Numbered from the stretch's first letter, positions 1 through 9,814 are shown. The stretch is 64,000 bases of DNA from Pseudomonas citrullilanati (GCF_030580855.1 NZ_JAUQOP010000008.1:62001-126000); one strand, 5' to 3'. Numbers and translations: made by a program. Notes: a model not told the origin generated them from the sequence alone.

Positions 1-57
1 TGGCTGGCAAAGAGCCAGCTCCCACCCGGCGTACGTGGCACGCCACTGGAGCCAAGC

Positions 58-1683
58 ATGAACCTGAGATCCCTCAATATCGCGCGCAGAGCTGCATTCT
101 GCTTCGGTGCCATTACGCTGCTGTTGATCGGGCTGGGAGGGTTCTCCTATGTCCAGATCGACCATCTGCGCGCCGCGGAACAAGACATAGAAGAAAAATC
201 ACTGCCCAGCATTCAAACGGTCGATGACATTCAGATCGCGCTCCTGCACGCCCGCCTCGAGAGCATCCGGATGCTGGCCAGCACCGACCCCTCGGTCAAG
301 AGCGCGTCGCAAGCCAAAGTACGAGAAGCCATGGAAACCCTGCAGTCGCGCAGCGAATTCTATCGGCAGAACCTGATTACCAGCGACAAGGACCGCGCGC
401 AGCTCGATGACGCGCACAACGCGATGAACACCTACATCGACGGGCTGAAGCAAGTCATTACGATGGACACGACCGAGCATGACAAGGCCGTGGCCTTCGC
501 CAACTCGGAACAGGCAAACCGCGCCAGCGCTTACCAGGAAAAGCTCACGGCCATGCGCGAGCTGAATAAACGAGAGACCGAGAAGTCGGGCGCCATCGCC
601 ACCGCCGTGTATAACCACAGCGTCAACATCCTGATGATTGTCGTGGTCGTCGCGCTGCTGCTCACGGTCTTCCTCGCGATCGCCTTGACCCGCAGCATCG
701 TCGATCCGATCAATACCTCGCTGAAGCTGGCCGAAGACATCGCCGAAGGCGATCTGACCCGGCAGTTGGAAGTGACCGGACAGGATGAGGCGTCCCGCCT
801 GATGCAGGCGCTCAACGTCATGTCGCAGAAGCTGCGGCGCACGGTCCTGGAAATCGCCGGGGCGTCGACTCAACTGAGCACGGCCGCCGTCGAGATGACC
901 TCCATCACCGAAGACGCCGACCGTACCTTGCAACAGCAGAACAGCGAGATCGAGCAAGCCGCGACGGCCGTCAACGAGATGAGCGCAGCCGTTGAAGAAG
1001 TGGCGCGCAACGCGACGTCCACTTCCCAGGCCGCCCAGCAATCGAGCCTGTCGGCAGACCTGGGCAATGAACGCGTCGCCGAAACCCTGACAGCCATGCG
1101 CAACCTGACGAGCCTGGTGGAGGGTTCCTCGGCGCAAGTCCTGGCGCTGGCCGGCCAGGCCCAGGACATCAGCAAAGTGCTGAGCGTCATCCGGGGCATT
1201 GCCGAGCAGACCAATCTTTTGGCCCTCAATGCCGCCATCGAAGCGGCACGGGCCGGCGAACAAGGTCGAGGTTTCGCCGTGGTGGCCGACGAAGTCCGCG
1301 CCTTGGCACATCGTACGCAAACGTCGACCCAGGAAATCGAACAGATGATCTCGGCGATACAGGCAGGCTCCTCTGCCACGGTCGAGTCGATGCAAAAAAG
1401 CACCCAGGAGGTGCACAGCACCCGGAAAACCGCGGAAGACGCCGGGCAATCCCTGCAACAAATCACCCATGCCGTCCTGGAGATCAATGAGCGCAACCTG
1501 CAGATCGCGACGGCGTCCGAGCAGCAGGCCCATGTGGCACGGGACGTCGATCGAAGCCTGGTCAGCATTCGCGACCTGGCCACGCAAAGCAGCGAGGGAA
1601 CCCGTCAAACGCTCATTGCCAGCAACGAGCTGTCGCACCTGGCGGTGAACCTGAACAACCTGGTGCTGCGATTCAAGACGTGA
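58..1683 (+). CDS. Methyl-accepting chemotaxis protein with 4-helix-bundle sensor
   Basis: Transmembrane chemoreceptor that would signal through CheW/CheA. The 541-residue protein has a first membrane segment near residues 11-33, a helical periplasmic domain of about 155 residues that looks like a 4HB_MCP sensor, a second membrane segment near 190-210, then HAMP and the cytoplasmic signalling domain. The signalling tip is near-consensus around residues 382-418 ([20 protein letters not shown], then [15 protein letters not shown]). The ATG at 58 is the first in frame. No che genes are nearby, so it is an orphan receptor. The ligand cannot be predicted from sequence. Confidence 0.95.
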   Translation: MNLRSLNIARRAAFCFGAITLLLIGLGGFSYVQIDHLRAAEQDIEEKSLPSIQTVDDIQIALLHARLESIRMLASTDPSVKSASQAKVREAMETLQSRSEFYRQNLITSDKDRAQLDDAHNAMNTYIDGLKQVITMDTTEHDKAVAFANSEQANRASAYQEKLTAMRELNKRETEKSGAIATAVYNHSVNILMIVVVVALLLTVFLAIALTRSIVDPINTSLKLAEDIAEGDLTRQLEVTGQDEASRLMQALNVMSQKLRRTVLEIAGASTQLSTAAVEMTSITEDADRTLQQQNSEIEQAATAVNEMSAAVEEVARNATSTSQAAQQSSLSADLGNERVAETLTAMRNLTSLVEGSSAQVLALAGQAQDISKVLSVIRGIAEQTNLLALNAAIEAARAGEQGRGFAVVADEVRALAHRTQTSTQEIEQMISAIQAGSSATVESMQKSTQEVHSTRKTAEDAGQSLQQITHAVLEINERNLQIATASEQQAHVARDVDRSLVSIRDLATQSSEGTRQTLIASNELSHLAVNLNNLVLRFKT

Positions 1684-1738
1684 CGATTGCCGTGTGAGCG
1701 CCTAAGCTGCCTGACACACGGCGCTCAAGGAATTGCCC

Positions 1739-2374
1739 ATGTCAGTTGATTGGCACCACCTTCTACTGGTCTTCACCGTCTACATTGTCGGCGCGGCCAG
1801 CCCCGGCCCGAGCAACATGCGCATCATGGGCGTGGCGATGCATCAGGGCAGGCAGCCTGCGCTGATGCTCGCCGCTGGCGTCATCAGTGGTTCGTTTTTC
1901 TGGGGATCGATGGCGGCCACCGGCGTGTCGGCCATCCTGGCCCAGTACGCACAAGCACTCTTCGCCCTCAAGATCGCTGGCGGGCTTTACCTGCTGTTCC
2001 TGGCCTTCAAGGCCGGGCGCTCCGCCCTGACGCCTGATGAGCGCCTGAAAAAGGAGCTGGCGGCAGCACCCACCGTATCGGGCCTTGGCCTCTATCGACG
2101 CGGCTTGCTGATGCACCTGACAAACCCGAAGGCGCTGCTGGGGTGGATGGCGACGATGACACTGGGGCTGGGACCGCAGGCAACGCCCGCAACGGTGGCG
2201 ATCATCCTGGCGGGCTGTGGGGTATTGAGCATTACCATTTTCTGCGGCTATGCGATCGTTTTCTCCACGGCTGCGATGACCCAGGGTTATCGCAAGGCGC
2301 GGCGATGGATCGAAGGCACCCTGGCATGGGTATTTGGTAGCGCGGGCCTGAAGTTGTTGTTTTCACGGCCTTGA
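1739..2374 (+). CDS. LysE/RhtB family amino-acid exporter
   Basis: Inner-membrane exporter of the LysE/RhtB superfamily, which expels amino acids or derivatives. The family signature near the N-terminus, GAASPGPSNMRIMGVAM, is clear, and the 211-residue hydrophobic protein with about six membrane segments fits the usual length. An upstream TTG at 1733 is in frame, but the ATG at 1739 gives the standard short N-terminus. It stands alone between a chemoreceptor and a convergent hypothetical gene. Substrate unknown. Confidence 0.9.
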   Translation: MSVDWHHLLLVFTVYIVGAASPGPSNMRIMGVAMHQGRQPALMLAAGVISGSFFWGSMAATGVSAILAQYAQALFALKIAGGLYLLFLAFKAGRSALTPDERLKKELAAAPTVSGLGLYRRGLLMHLTNPKALLGWMATMTLGLGPQATPATVAIILAGCGVLSITIFCGYAIVFSTAAMTQGYRKARRWIEGTLAWVFGSAGLKLLFSRP

Positions 2375-2440
2375 TTCAAGGCCAGCGCTGCGCATCGTGG
2401 TGAGCGGGTTGAGGACGGCATCCTTGTAGCTCTGCCCCAC

Positions 2441-3229
2441 TCAGGCCACTTGCAACCCCGCCGCCTGCGCGATCTGCAACCGCCAGTTTTCCGCTTCCTG
2501 CCAGTCATTGCCAAACGACCAGGTGGTCCAGCCAGGCGTACCGGAGCCGATCTGGAACTGGATCTGCAAGGTGTAGCTGTGGTGCGTCGTACTGGAGGTA
2601 TGGGTGGTGGAGCTGGAAGTGCCCTTGCCGATCTCGCCGCCCAAGTAGGTGTTGCGGACCTGTCGCTCGCTGTGGGTGGTGTGGGTGTTGGAGGTGTGCA
2701 CGGTCTGGACTTTCTCATCCACCCGCACTTGGCGAACCACCCGCGCCGCATCGATCAGCGCATGCTGGTAGCCGGACTCTTGCGAATACAGATAGAGCAC
2801 GGCGGTTTCCGGAAACAGCCCGAGCATGTCCTGCCCACGGGAGATCCAGCGGTAGTGCCCCAGGGCCTGCTCGGCGAGAAAGTCCGTGCATGCCTTGTGC
2901 AGCACGATACCGACGTTATCTTGAACGCGCTTGAGTTCGCGGCTTTCCTTGCGCCAGAACAACGCCAGCGGCAGGCTGAAGACCCAGGTTACACACCACA
3001 GCAATCCCGCGAGAATCGGGCCGCCGATGTAGTGCCCCTGGGCCACCCATTTGATCAGGAAATATCCGCAGACCAGCCCCTGGACGATCATGAACGGCTT
3101 GAGCACCACGTGCTTGCGCTGCGCCAGCCGTGCTTCGGCGGGCGGTATCAGCTGGCGCGCCTGTTCGACGCTGGGGGAAAGTGGGAAGTGGGTGATTTCA
3201 GGGCGGGTTGCGATTTCGCCATGGGACAT
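2441..3229 (-). CDS. Hypothetical membrane protein with Thr/Ser/His-rich segment
   Basis: Not recognised. The 262-residue product has two adjacent hydrophobic segments (about residues 45-65 and 68-92), then a soluble part predicted to be cytoplasmic. Around residues 175-220 lies a low-complexity stretch rich in Thr, Ser and His (SNTHTTHSERQ and TSSSTTHTSSTTHHSYT), followed by a Trp-rich tail. Coding preference and an ATG start at 3229 support a real gene. It is convergent with the LysE exporter and 150 bp upstream of the truncated-globin operon end, so no functional link is visible. Confidence 0.7.
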   Translation of the reverse strand: MSHGEIATRPEITHFPLSPSVEQARQLIPPAEARLAQRKHVVLKPFMIVQGLVCGYFLIKWVAQGHYIGGPILAGLLWCVTWVFSLPLALFWRKESRELKRVQDNVGIVLHKACTDFLAEQALGHYRWISRGQDMLGLFPETAVLYLYSQESGYQHALIDAARVVRQVRVDEKVQTVHTSNTHTTHSERQVRNTYLGGEIGKGTSSSTTHTSSTTHHSYTLQIQFQIGSGTPGWTTWSFGNDWQEAENWRLQIAQAAGLQVA

Positions 3230-3380
3230 GTGGAGAGGTTCCTGTGACTGCCGTGTCAGTGCCTGAGCGGCGTAGAGCGCGCACTATAGCGGTTGCCGGG
3301 CGGGCTGCCCATGCACCCGGCCATCAAAAGATCGAATGGGCGCTTGCCTGTGTCGGGGCCCGATGCCCGGACGGCGCCCC

Positions 3381-3800
3381 TCACTTTTCGATGACGTCGC
3401 CGCGCATCGGCGCCAGCCGCTTGATCAGGCGATTCTGCACCGGCACCGGCACGCGCTGGTCATCCATGGCGGCGATCAAGTCCTCCACCAGGGCGTTGAA
3501 ATCGCTGCGGCTGATGCGCTGCCCCTTGTGACTCTCGGCCATGGTGTCGCCGGTGTAGGTGCAGGGACCGCCCGCTTCCACGCAAAACTGCTCGATCAGC
3601 TTGTCACGCAAGCGCTGGATATCAATCTTGCGAAAGCGCTCCACGATGCGCTCATCACGGGCAATGTGCAGCAGCATGCCCTCGACGATCGCGGTAATCC
3701 CCGGCTGGCCGCCCAGGTCGCGGTAGAGGCTGTCGTCCTTGGGCAAGGGCTGCGCGCAGGCCCCCAGGAGCACGATGAGGATCGGCAGGAGGACTCGCAT
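3381..3800 (-). CDS. Truncated haemoglobin, predicted lipoprotein
   Basis: Small 2-on-2 globin that should bind haem and O2 or NO. The 139-residue protein opens with a lipoprotein signal, IVLLGAC, with the lipid Cys near residue 15. The globin part starts SLYRDLGGQPGI, typical of group I truncated globins, and AESHKGQRIS carries the likely proximal His. The export signal is unusual because truncated globins are normally cytosolic. Its ATG overlaps the TGA of the upstream DUF3034 gene by one base (TGATG), so translation is probably coupled. Last gene of a four-gene operon. Confidence 0.85.
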   Translation of the reverse strand: MRVLLPILIVLLGACAQPLPKDDSLYRDLGGQPGITAIVEGMLLHIARDERIVERFRKIDIQRLRDKLIEQFCVEAGGPCTYTGDTMAESHKGQRISRSDFNALVEDLIAAMDDQRVPVPVQNRLIKRLAPMRGDVIEK

Positions 3801-4666
3801 CAGAAACTCCCCTGGATAGAGAGATACAGGCCATTCTGACTGTCGAGGGTCGCGATTTCACCCAGCCGCGCGTAGGCCAGCACCATGGAAACATGCTTGT
3901 TGGGGAAGTAACCCACGAACAGATCGGACCAGTCGCTCTCCCCGCTGAAGGACAGGTTGTCCGGCTTCTGCCGATATTCGGCGCCCAACGCCCAGCGTGG
4001 ATTGAGCAACACCGCCAGCGAGCCTTCCTTCAACACACTGCGGGTGTCGCGACGATCGCCGCCAAAACCCAGCAACCCCAGTTCATTGGCGCGGCTGTAG
4101 CGCAGGCCGCCGTTGACCAGCAGGTTGTAGCCGAACGCGGCGCCCATGAATAAGCGGCTCGCCGCCAGGTAACCTTCGGTGTCGCTGTCGCGCCGGGCGC
4201 CCACCAGGCCGGGGATGAGGAAATTGTTCTGGTGCTTGTATTCCAGGCCTAGGGAAACCTGCGGCAAGGCGTCATAGATCACGTCACCGAACAGGCGCAC
4301 CTTCATGGCGTAGATGTCCTGGCCCAGGCTGTCTTCGGGCAGGCTCAGCTTGTTCACCAGCGACCCCAGGTCGAAGCGCTGGCGGGCGAAGGACAGTTCG
4401 ACCCGGTTGTCATAGGCCACGGCCAACCCGGCGACATCCAGCCGGTAGTCCGGCAATTTGACCGACGTCGCGAACGCGGTAGCGCCCCACTCCCCCTGCT
4501 CACCGTAGCCGGTAAGCATCGCCCAGGGCGTGATCCCGCCGCCCGCCGCGCCTTCCAGGCTGCTGGCGCCGCCCGTGGCGATCAGACGCCCGGCATCGGC
4601 ATACACAGGTTGGAAGGCCAAGGCCATGCAGCAGCCGATCGACAGGAAAAAACGGGAAGCCATCAT
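3800..4666 (-). CDS. DUF3034 family outer-membrane protein
   Basis: Predicted secreted, probably beta-barrel, protein of 288 residues of the uncharacterised DUF3034 family. A signal peptide (MMASRFFLSIGCCMALAFQP, cleaved after about VYADA) is followed by glycine-rich sequence GGASSLEGAAGGGITPWAM, many alternating hydrophobic strands and a C-terminal Phe, as in outer-membrane barrels. The open frame runs further upstream, but the ATG pair at 4666/4663 sits right after the stop of the GGDEF/EAL gene and gives a proper signal peptide. Likely co-translated with both neighbours. Function unknown. Confidence 0.8.
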   Translation of the reverse strand: MMASRFFLSIGCCMALAFQPVYADAGRLIATGGASSLEGAAGGGITPWAMLTGYGEQGEWGATAFATSVKLPDYRLDVAGLAVAYDNRVELSFARQRFDLGSLVNKLSLPEDSLGQDIYAMKVRLFGDVIYDALPQVSLGLEYKHQNNFLIPGLVGARRDSDTEGYLAASRLFMGAAFGYNLLVNGGLRYSRANELGLLGFGGDRRDTRSVLKEGSLAVLLNPRWALGAEYRQKPDNLSFSGESDWSDLFVGYFPNKHVSMVLAYARLGEIATLDSQNGLYLSIQGSF

Positions 4667-4668
4667 CT

Positions 4669-7047
4669 TCAATGAACCAGCGCTGTACGGAAATTCAGGG
4701 GCAGCGCCACCCAGGCCTCGAACGCCGCGGCGGTCAGCGGCCGGCTGATCAGGTAACCCTGGGCGGTATCGCAATGCCAACGTTCGAGCAGGCTCAGGCT
4801 GTGGGCGTATTCGACGCCCTCGGCCACCACCTTGAGCCCCAGGTTATGGCTCATTTCGATCGTCGAGCGGACAATCACTGCGTCTTCACTGGCCTCGTCC
4901 AGGTCGCGGACAAACGACTGGTCGATTTTCAACTCCTGCACCGGCAGCCGCTTGAGGTGCGCCAGGGAAGAATAGCCCGTGCCGAAGTCATCCACCGACA
5001 GGCTGATGCCGCAATCGCGCAACAGGTGAAGGTTCTTCAAGGCCCGCTCGGGCTCGCGCATGACCGCGCTTTCAGTGACCTCGAAAACCAATTGCTCGGC
5101 CGGCAGCCGGTGGGTGCGCAACAACGCCACGACCCGCTTGGGCAAGTCATCGCTGATGAGGTCTTCGGCGGAGATGTTCAACGACAGCTCCAGGCGCAGG
5201 CCACGGTCATTCCACTCCGAGAGCTGACGCATGCCCTCGTTGATCACCCACTGGGTCAGCGTCTGGATGCTTGCGGTGCGCTCCGCCAACGGGATGAACT
5301 CGCCGGGAGAGATCGGGCCCAGTTGCGGATGGTGCCAGCGCAACAGCGCTTCGGCCTGGCGGACATGCTGGTTGAGAAGGTTCAGCTTGGGTTGGTAATG
5401 CAAGAGCAGCTCGCCGTTGTCCGCCGCGTGGCGCAGGTCGCGAATCAAGGTGATCTGGCGCCGATGCGCCAAGTCACGCCCGTGCTGGTAGACCTGCAAA
5501 TGACCCGGCATCTGCGCCGCGTCTTTCATCGCGATCGAGGCGCGCTCCAGCAGGCTCTGGGCACTCTCTCCATCGGCCGGATAGGCCGCGATCCCGAGCC
5601 TGCAGTCCAGCGCCAGGTCATGTCCGTTGATGCGCTGGGGCTTGAGCAGGAACTGCTGCAACTGGTCGGCGACCGCCACCGCCGCATCACTGTCCATCCC
5701 ATCGAGCAGGAGCAGGAATTCCTCGGCGATCAGATGCGCCACGGTGTCACCCGGGCTCAACAGCGCCTGGATGCGTTGGCCGGTCTGGCGAAGCAACCGG
5801 TCGACGGTCTCGGGATCGACCGTTTCATTGATCGCGCGCAGGTTATCGAGGCCCATGAAGATCAGGGTCATCGGCCGTCTTGCCGCAATCGCGCTGCCCA
5901 GGCGCTCCATGGCCAGTGCCCGGTTGGGCAAATCGGTGACGGGGTCATGCAGGGCGTTGTGAGCCAATTGTTGCTCACGTTCGGCAATGCCCCTTTGCAT
6001 GGTGTTGACGGCGTTGGCCAGCAGGCCGAGCTCGTCCTCTCGTTGCAATATCACCGGGGTCTGGTAATCGCCCTGGCCGATGCGTTCCGCCGCCAAGGCC
6101 AGCGATTTCACCGGCCGCGACACCCCGCGCGCCAGGAGCAAGGCGCCGACCAGCGAGGCGATCAGCGCAACCAGGGTGATCGCCAGGATCTTTTCATCCA
6201 GCGGAGCGAAGGCCTGCATGGCCACGTCGAGGGGGCTTTGCAACAGGGCGATCACCTGCCCGTTGTATCCGCCCGAGCCGTCGGCCAGCGTCAGGAGCTG
6301 GCTGAGGTAATTGTGATTCAGGTGCTCCGTCAGCATGGCCTCGCCGCGCAGGGAGGATCCGAGCATCAGGCTGGAAATCGACCCGTGCAACGCGTCGGGT
6401 TGAGTGCTGACCAGTTCCCCCGGCTGCTGTTGATCGACGGCAAGAAACGAAACCTCCAGGTTGGTGAGCGAGCGCAGTTCATTGGCGAAGGCCTTGTCCA
6501 TGCTGAACCCCATCACCACCCTGGCGACGGGCAACGGCGTGAGCACGGGGGTTTCCACCAGCAAATGCGGCTTGCCCTGCAGCGGCACGATGACCATGGA
6601 CTGGCGTGCACGCTGGGCCAGGCGCAGCGCGCCGTCGTACTGGAACGGCGAGCCTGCGGGCATGTGGTCGAGGGTACTGGCGAGTACGGTGCCGTCCATG
6701 CTCAGCAGGATCATGTCGCTGGCGTTGATCCGCTTGCCGTGGTTGATCAGCACCGAGCGGATGGTGGCAGCGTCGCGGCTGGCCACCGCTTCGCGAAAGC
6801 CGAAGTCGGCCGCCAGTAACTGCACGCCATCGGCCAGGCGCCGTCCCTGCGCTTCCAGCAGCCGCTCGAAGATCCGCGTGCCGACGTCCAGTTGCCCGTC
6901 GGCCTGGCTGCGCACCGCCGTACTCGTCGCCGCGTTGACGCTGAAATACAGCAAGCCGATCACCAGCAGCGACAACAGGATCATCACTGCGGCGACTTGT
7001 GCCTGGAAACTATTGCGCAGTTTCACGGGCGGCTCGCTTGAAGGCAT
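4669..7047 (-). CDS. Membrane GGDEF-EAL protein, likely c-di-GMP phosphodiesterase
   Basis: Predicted to degrade cyclic di-GMP in response to a periplasmic cue. The 792-residue protein has a membrane segment at about 18-40, a large periplasmic sensor, a second membrane segment at about 283-305, HAMP, then GGDEF and EAL domains. The GGDEF signature is degenerate (IAEEF near residue 440), so cyclase activity is unlikely. The EAL domain retains EALLRW, FEVTES, DDFGTGYSSL, ELKIDQSF and VAEGVE, so it is probably an active phosphodiesterase. The ATG at 7047 was chosen over a GTG at 7059. It overlaps the cupredoxin gene by 38 bp, which fits an operon. Confidence 0.92.
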   Translation of the reverse strand: MPSSEPPVKLRNSFQAQVAAVMILLSLLVIGLLYFSVNAATSTAVRSQADGQLDVGTRIFERLLEAQGRRLADGVQLLAADFGFREAVASRDAATIRSVLINHGKRINASDMILLSMDGTVLASTLDHMPAGSPFQYDGALRLAQRARQSMVIVPLQGKPHLLVETPVLTPLPVARVVMGFSMDKAFANELRSLTNLEVSFLAVDQQQPGELVSTQPDALHGSISSLMLGSSLRGEAMLTEHLNHNYLSQLLTLADGSGGYNGQVIALLQSPLDVAMQAFAPLDEKILAITLVALIASLVGALLLARGVSRPVKSLALAAERIGQGDYQTPVILQREDELGLLANAVNTMQRGIAEREQQLAHNALHDPVTDLPNRALAMERLGSAIAARRPMTLIFMGLDNLRAINETVDPETVDRLLRQTGQRIQALLSPGDTVAHLIAEEFLLLLDGMDSDAAVAVADQLQQFLLKPQRINGHDLALDCRLGIAAYPADGESAQSLLERASIAMKDAAQMPGHLQVYQHGRDLAHRRQITLIRDLRHAADNGELLLHYQPKLNLLNQHVRQAEALLRWHHPQLGPISPGEFIPLAERTASIQTLTQWVINEGMRQLSEWNDRGLRLELSLNISAEDLISDDLPKRVVALLRTHRLPAEQLVFEVTESAVMREPERALKNLHLLRDCGISLSVDDFGTGYSSLAHLKRLPVQELKIDQSFVRDLDEASEDAVIVRSTIEMSHNLGLKVVAEGVEYAHSLSLLERWHCDTAQGYLISRPLTAAAFEAWVALPLNFRTALVH

Positions 7048-7687
7048 CGCCGAACGCACTGCTGGCGGGTGCGGTCTGCTCGGGTAACGGTTCCAGCGCC
7101 AGCGTGTAGGTGTGCTTGAGCCCGCTCGCGGGGATCTTCAACGAACCGCCATCGACCGCCAGCATGCCCTTGAGCTGGGGGTGCCACAGGGTCACCCGGT
7201 ATTCACCCATCGCCAGATCGCCCAGCGATACGCGGCCCTGCTCGTCACTGACGGCAAACAGGGGATCGTCGGTGACGAACACGTAGCCGAGCATCCGGTC
7301 GTGGATGTTGCAGCCCAGGACCACCACGCCCGGCTTGTCGAACAACACCGGTTCAGAGGGAGTGCCCTCGTACAGACGCAACTCGAAGCGTTTGGCCGGG
7401 GAAAACGAATAGACCTGATGGCGGATGTTGTCGCTATTGGGAAACTTGATCAGGCTGCCGGTGTGCACCGCCAGCACGTGGGGCGCAAACTGCTGGTTGC
7501 GCTGGTCCATGCTCGCGGCCAGTTTGGCCGGCGGTCCGCCGAGGGGGCCTTGCAAGGTAACGACGGCGTCGGTCAATGGCGTGCCCGAGGCCTCATGGAT
7601 CTCGACATCGAGCTTGGCGGCAGCCGCCCATCCGCCAGGGCAAGCGAACAGCAACAGCAGCACGAACAGGGAGTTTTTTGGGGACAT
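7010..7687 (-). CDS. Exported cupredoxin-like (methylamine-utilisation type) protein
   Basis: Predicted periplasmic copper protein of 225 residues. A signal peptide starts at the ATG at 7687 (MSPKNSLFVLLLLFACPGGW). The plastocyanin-like fold carries a plausible type-1 copper set: His in NIRHQVYSF, then Cys, His and Met in GCNIHDRMLGY. The remainder resembles carboxypeptidase-regulatory-like beta domains found in methylamine-utilisation annotated proteins. It heads the operon with the GGDEF/EAL, DUF3034 and truncated-globin genes, so it may supply a redox or copper-dependent signal to the sensor. That role is inference. Confidence 0.82.
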   Translation of the reverse strand: MSPKNSLFVLLLLFACPGGWAAAAKLDVEIHEASGTPLTDAVVTLQGPLGGPPAKLAASMDQRNQQFAPHVLAVHTGSLIKFPNSDNIRHQVYSFSPAKRFELRLYEGTPSEPVLFDKPGVVVLGCNIHDRMLGYVFVTDDPLFAVSDEQGRVSLGDLAMGEYRVTLWHPQLKGMLAVDGGSLKIPASGLKHTYTLALEPLPEQTAPASSAFGDAFKRAARETAQ

Positions 7688-7864
7688 GCCAATTCCACGG
7701 GAAAACGATCGGGCGATTGTCTGGGTGACAAGCCCCGGACGTCGGCACCGGCTGTTATGCACGAGGTACCTGCCAGGGTATCGACCGATTGGCGCAAACC
7801 TGAACAGGTCTTTCGCAAACGTCCCGGCTGCCGCGACACGCCCGTGGTGCGTTGGCCTGCGGCC

Positions 7865-9814
7865 CTAGCCAGGTTGGAAATCCAGGGCGCGGCGAACCTT
7901 TTCAAGCAGTTCGTTGACCTGGAAGGGCTTGACCAGCATGTCCATGCCGCTGCCCAGGAACACCTGGCGGTTGATCGCCGTCTCGGCATAGCCGGTCATG
8001 AACAGGATCGGCAAGTCTTTACGCCAGCTTCGCGCCGCATCCGCCAGCTCCCGGCCGCTCATGCGCGGCAGGCCGACGTCGGTCAGCAGCAAGTGAATCG
8101 TCGGATCGTTCTGCAGACGCTCCAGGGCGGTTTCGATGTCCGCCGCCTGGGTGCAGCGATAGCCCGCGTCCTCCAGCACTTCGGTCACGAACAGGCGCAC
8201 CGCCGGCATGTCTTCGACAATCAGCACATGCTCGCCGGAACCCTGTGCGTCCACCACCAGCGTCGCGGCACCCGTCTGCATCGGACCATTGCTGGCCGGC
8301 AGCATGATCGTCACTTCAGTCCCGCGCCGCAGCACGCTGCGGATGTGCGCATCGCCGCCGGACTGGCGGGCGAAACCGTAGATCATCGACAGACCCAGGC
8401 CGGTGCCCTGCCCCAGCGGCTTGGTGGTGAAGAACGGGTCGAAGACCTTGTCGATCACACTGTGCTCGATGCCGATGCCGTCGTCGCGCACCGACAACGC
8501 CACATACGGGCCATCGGCCAGGTTCGGATCGCCATGGGAATAGGCCGCATAGGTCTTGACCCAGATGTTGCCGCCATTGGGCAATGCGTCCCTGGCGTTG
8601 ATCACCAGGTTCAGCACCGCGCTTTCCAGCTGCACCGGATCGACCAGCGCAACGGCCGGCTTGGTGGTCAGTTCAAGCTTGAGGTTGATGCGTTCGCCAA
8701 TGGTGCGCACCAGCAATTCTTCCAGTGAGCGCGCCTGCTCGTTGATGTCCACCGGACGCGTATCGAGGGGCTGCTGGCGTGCGAAAGCCAGCAGGCGATG
8801 CGTGAGGGACGCCGCGCTCATCGCCGAACTCAAGGCCGCTTCGGCGTAGAACTGGACCTTGTCCGGGCGCGCATCGGCCATGCGTTTCTGGATCAATTCG
8901 AGGCTGGTAATGATGCCGGTCAACAGGTTGTTGAAGTCATGGGCGATGCCGCCGGTGAGCTTGCCCAGGGCGTCCATCTTCTGCACTTGCAGCAACTGCG
9001 TTTCGGCGCGCACCCGCTCGGCGACTTCCTTGGCCAGTTGCGTGGTGGTGTCGTCCAGCCGCGCCAGGTGGGAACGCTCGCGGTGGCGGTGCTCGGTGAC
9101 GTCCTCGATGAACACCAGGCTCAGCTGGGGCGTGCGGTACGGTGAAAGCTGCCACTCGGTTTCGCGAATCTCGCCCTGCACCCGCAGGTTCAAGGTGCCT
9201 TTCCAGCGCTCGCCGTCCACCAGCCGGCGGCGCAGCTCGTCGAGGATCGCATCCTGGCCGTCGTCGAAGCATTCGCTGAGGGTGTCCTCGGCGTGGTTGT
9301 CCTGGATCATCTGCGCGAAGGCATGATTGCACTCGTGCACTTTCAGTTGGGCATCGAGCACGGCGATCGGCGCCGAGACGTTGACGAAGATCTCGCGGAA
9401 CCGGGCCTCGCTCTCGCGCAGCGCGTTCTCGGTGTCGCGCACCCGCAGCAAGGTGCGCAGGGTCGCCAGCAGCACGTCCGGGTCCACCGGGTGGATCAGG
9501 TAGGCGTCGGCGCCGGCGTTGAGGCCGGTGATGATGTCGCCGGTCTGGATCGACGCGGCGGAGACATGGATCACCGGCAGCAGCGCGGTACGCGGGTCGG
9601 CGCGCAGGATGCGCACGATGTCGAAGCCGCTCATGTCCGGCAGGTTGACATCGAGGATGAGCGCATCCAGCGGCTCGCTGTCGATCTGCGCCAGGCCCTC
9701 GCTGCCGGTGCCGGCCTCCAGCACCTTGTAGCCATGGCGCTCCAGGCGCCGGCGCAAGGCGTAGCGGGTGGCAATGTTGTCGTCGACGATCAGTAGACGA
9801 GTGTCACGATTCAT
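7865..9814 (-). CDS. Hybrid histidine kinase REC-PAS-HisKA-HATPase-REC
   Basis: Soluble hybrid kinase of 649 residues. Order: N-terminal receiver (acceptor Asp55 in LILDVNLPDMSG), PAS-like domain, coiled region, HisKA with phosphorylated His292 in GGIAHDFNNLLTG, HATPase (NLVINARDA, DDGIGI, GTGLGLS) and a C-terminal receiver with Asp579 in LLLTDVGLPRMSG. No membrane segment is visible. It is the last gene of the stressosome operon and overlaps the preceding kinase by 11 bp. No DNA-binding output regulator is encoded beside it, so its phosphotransfer partner is elsewhere or the receivers act as protein switches. Confidence 0.92.
   Translation of the reverse strand: MNRDTRLLIVDDNIATRYALRRRLERHGYKVLEAGTGSEGLAQIDSEPLDALILDVNLPDMSGFDIVRILRADPRTALLPVIHVSAASIQTGDIITGLNAGADAYLIHPVDPDVLLATLRTLLRVRDTENALRESEARFREIFVNVSAPIAVLDAQLKVHECNHAFAQMIQDNHAEDTLSECFDDGQDAILDELRRRLVDGERWKGTLNLRVQGEIRETEWQLSPYRTPQLSLVFIEDVTEHRHRERSHLARLDDTTTQLAKEVAERVRAETQLLQVQKMDALGKLTGGIAHDFNNLLTGIITSLELIQKRMADARPDKVQFYAEAALSSAMSAASLTHRLLAFARQQPLDTRPVDINEQARSLEELLVRTIGERINLKLELTTKPAVALVDPVQLESAVLNLVINARDALPNGGNIWVKTYAAYSHGDPNLADGPYVALSVRDDGIGIEHSVIDKVFDPFFTTKPLGQGTGLGLSMIYGFARQSGGDAHIRSVLRRGTEVTIMLPASNGPMQTGAATLVVDAQGSGEHVLIVEDMPAVRLFVTEVLEDAGYRCTQAADIETALERLQNDPTIHLLLTDVGLPRMSGRELADAARSWRKDLPILFMTGYAETAINRQVFLGSGMDMLVKPFQVNELLEKVRRALDFQPG

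Noticed and set aside
1..57. Possible REP fragment or upstream gene end at the left edge
   Set aside because: Too short to identify; only the CAGCTCCCAC stretch hints at a repeat.
199..1638. Long antisense open frame (479 codons) opposite the first chemoreceptor
   Set aside because: Shadow of the GC-rich codon pattern; the plus-strand frame has unmistakable MCP motifs.
4672..6819. 715-codon plus-strand frame opposite the GGDEF/EAL gene
   Set aside because: Composition is Gln/Arg/Ala/Gly-biased without domain motifs; the minus-strand EAL motifs are conclusive.
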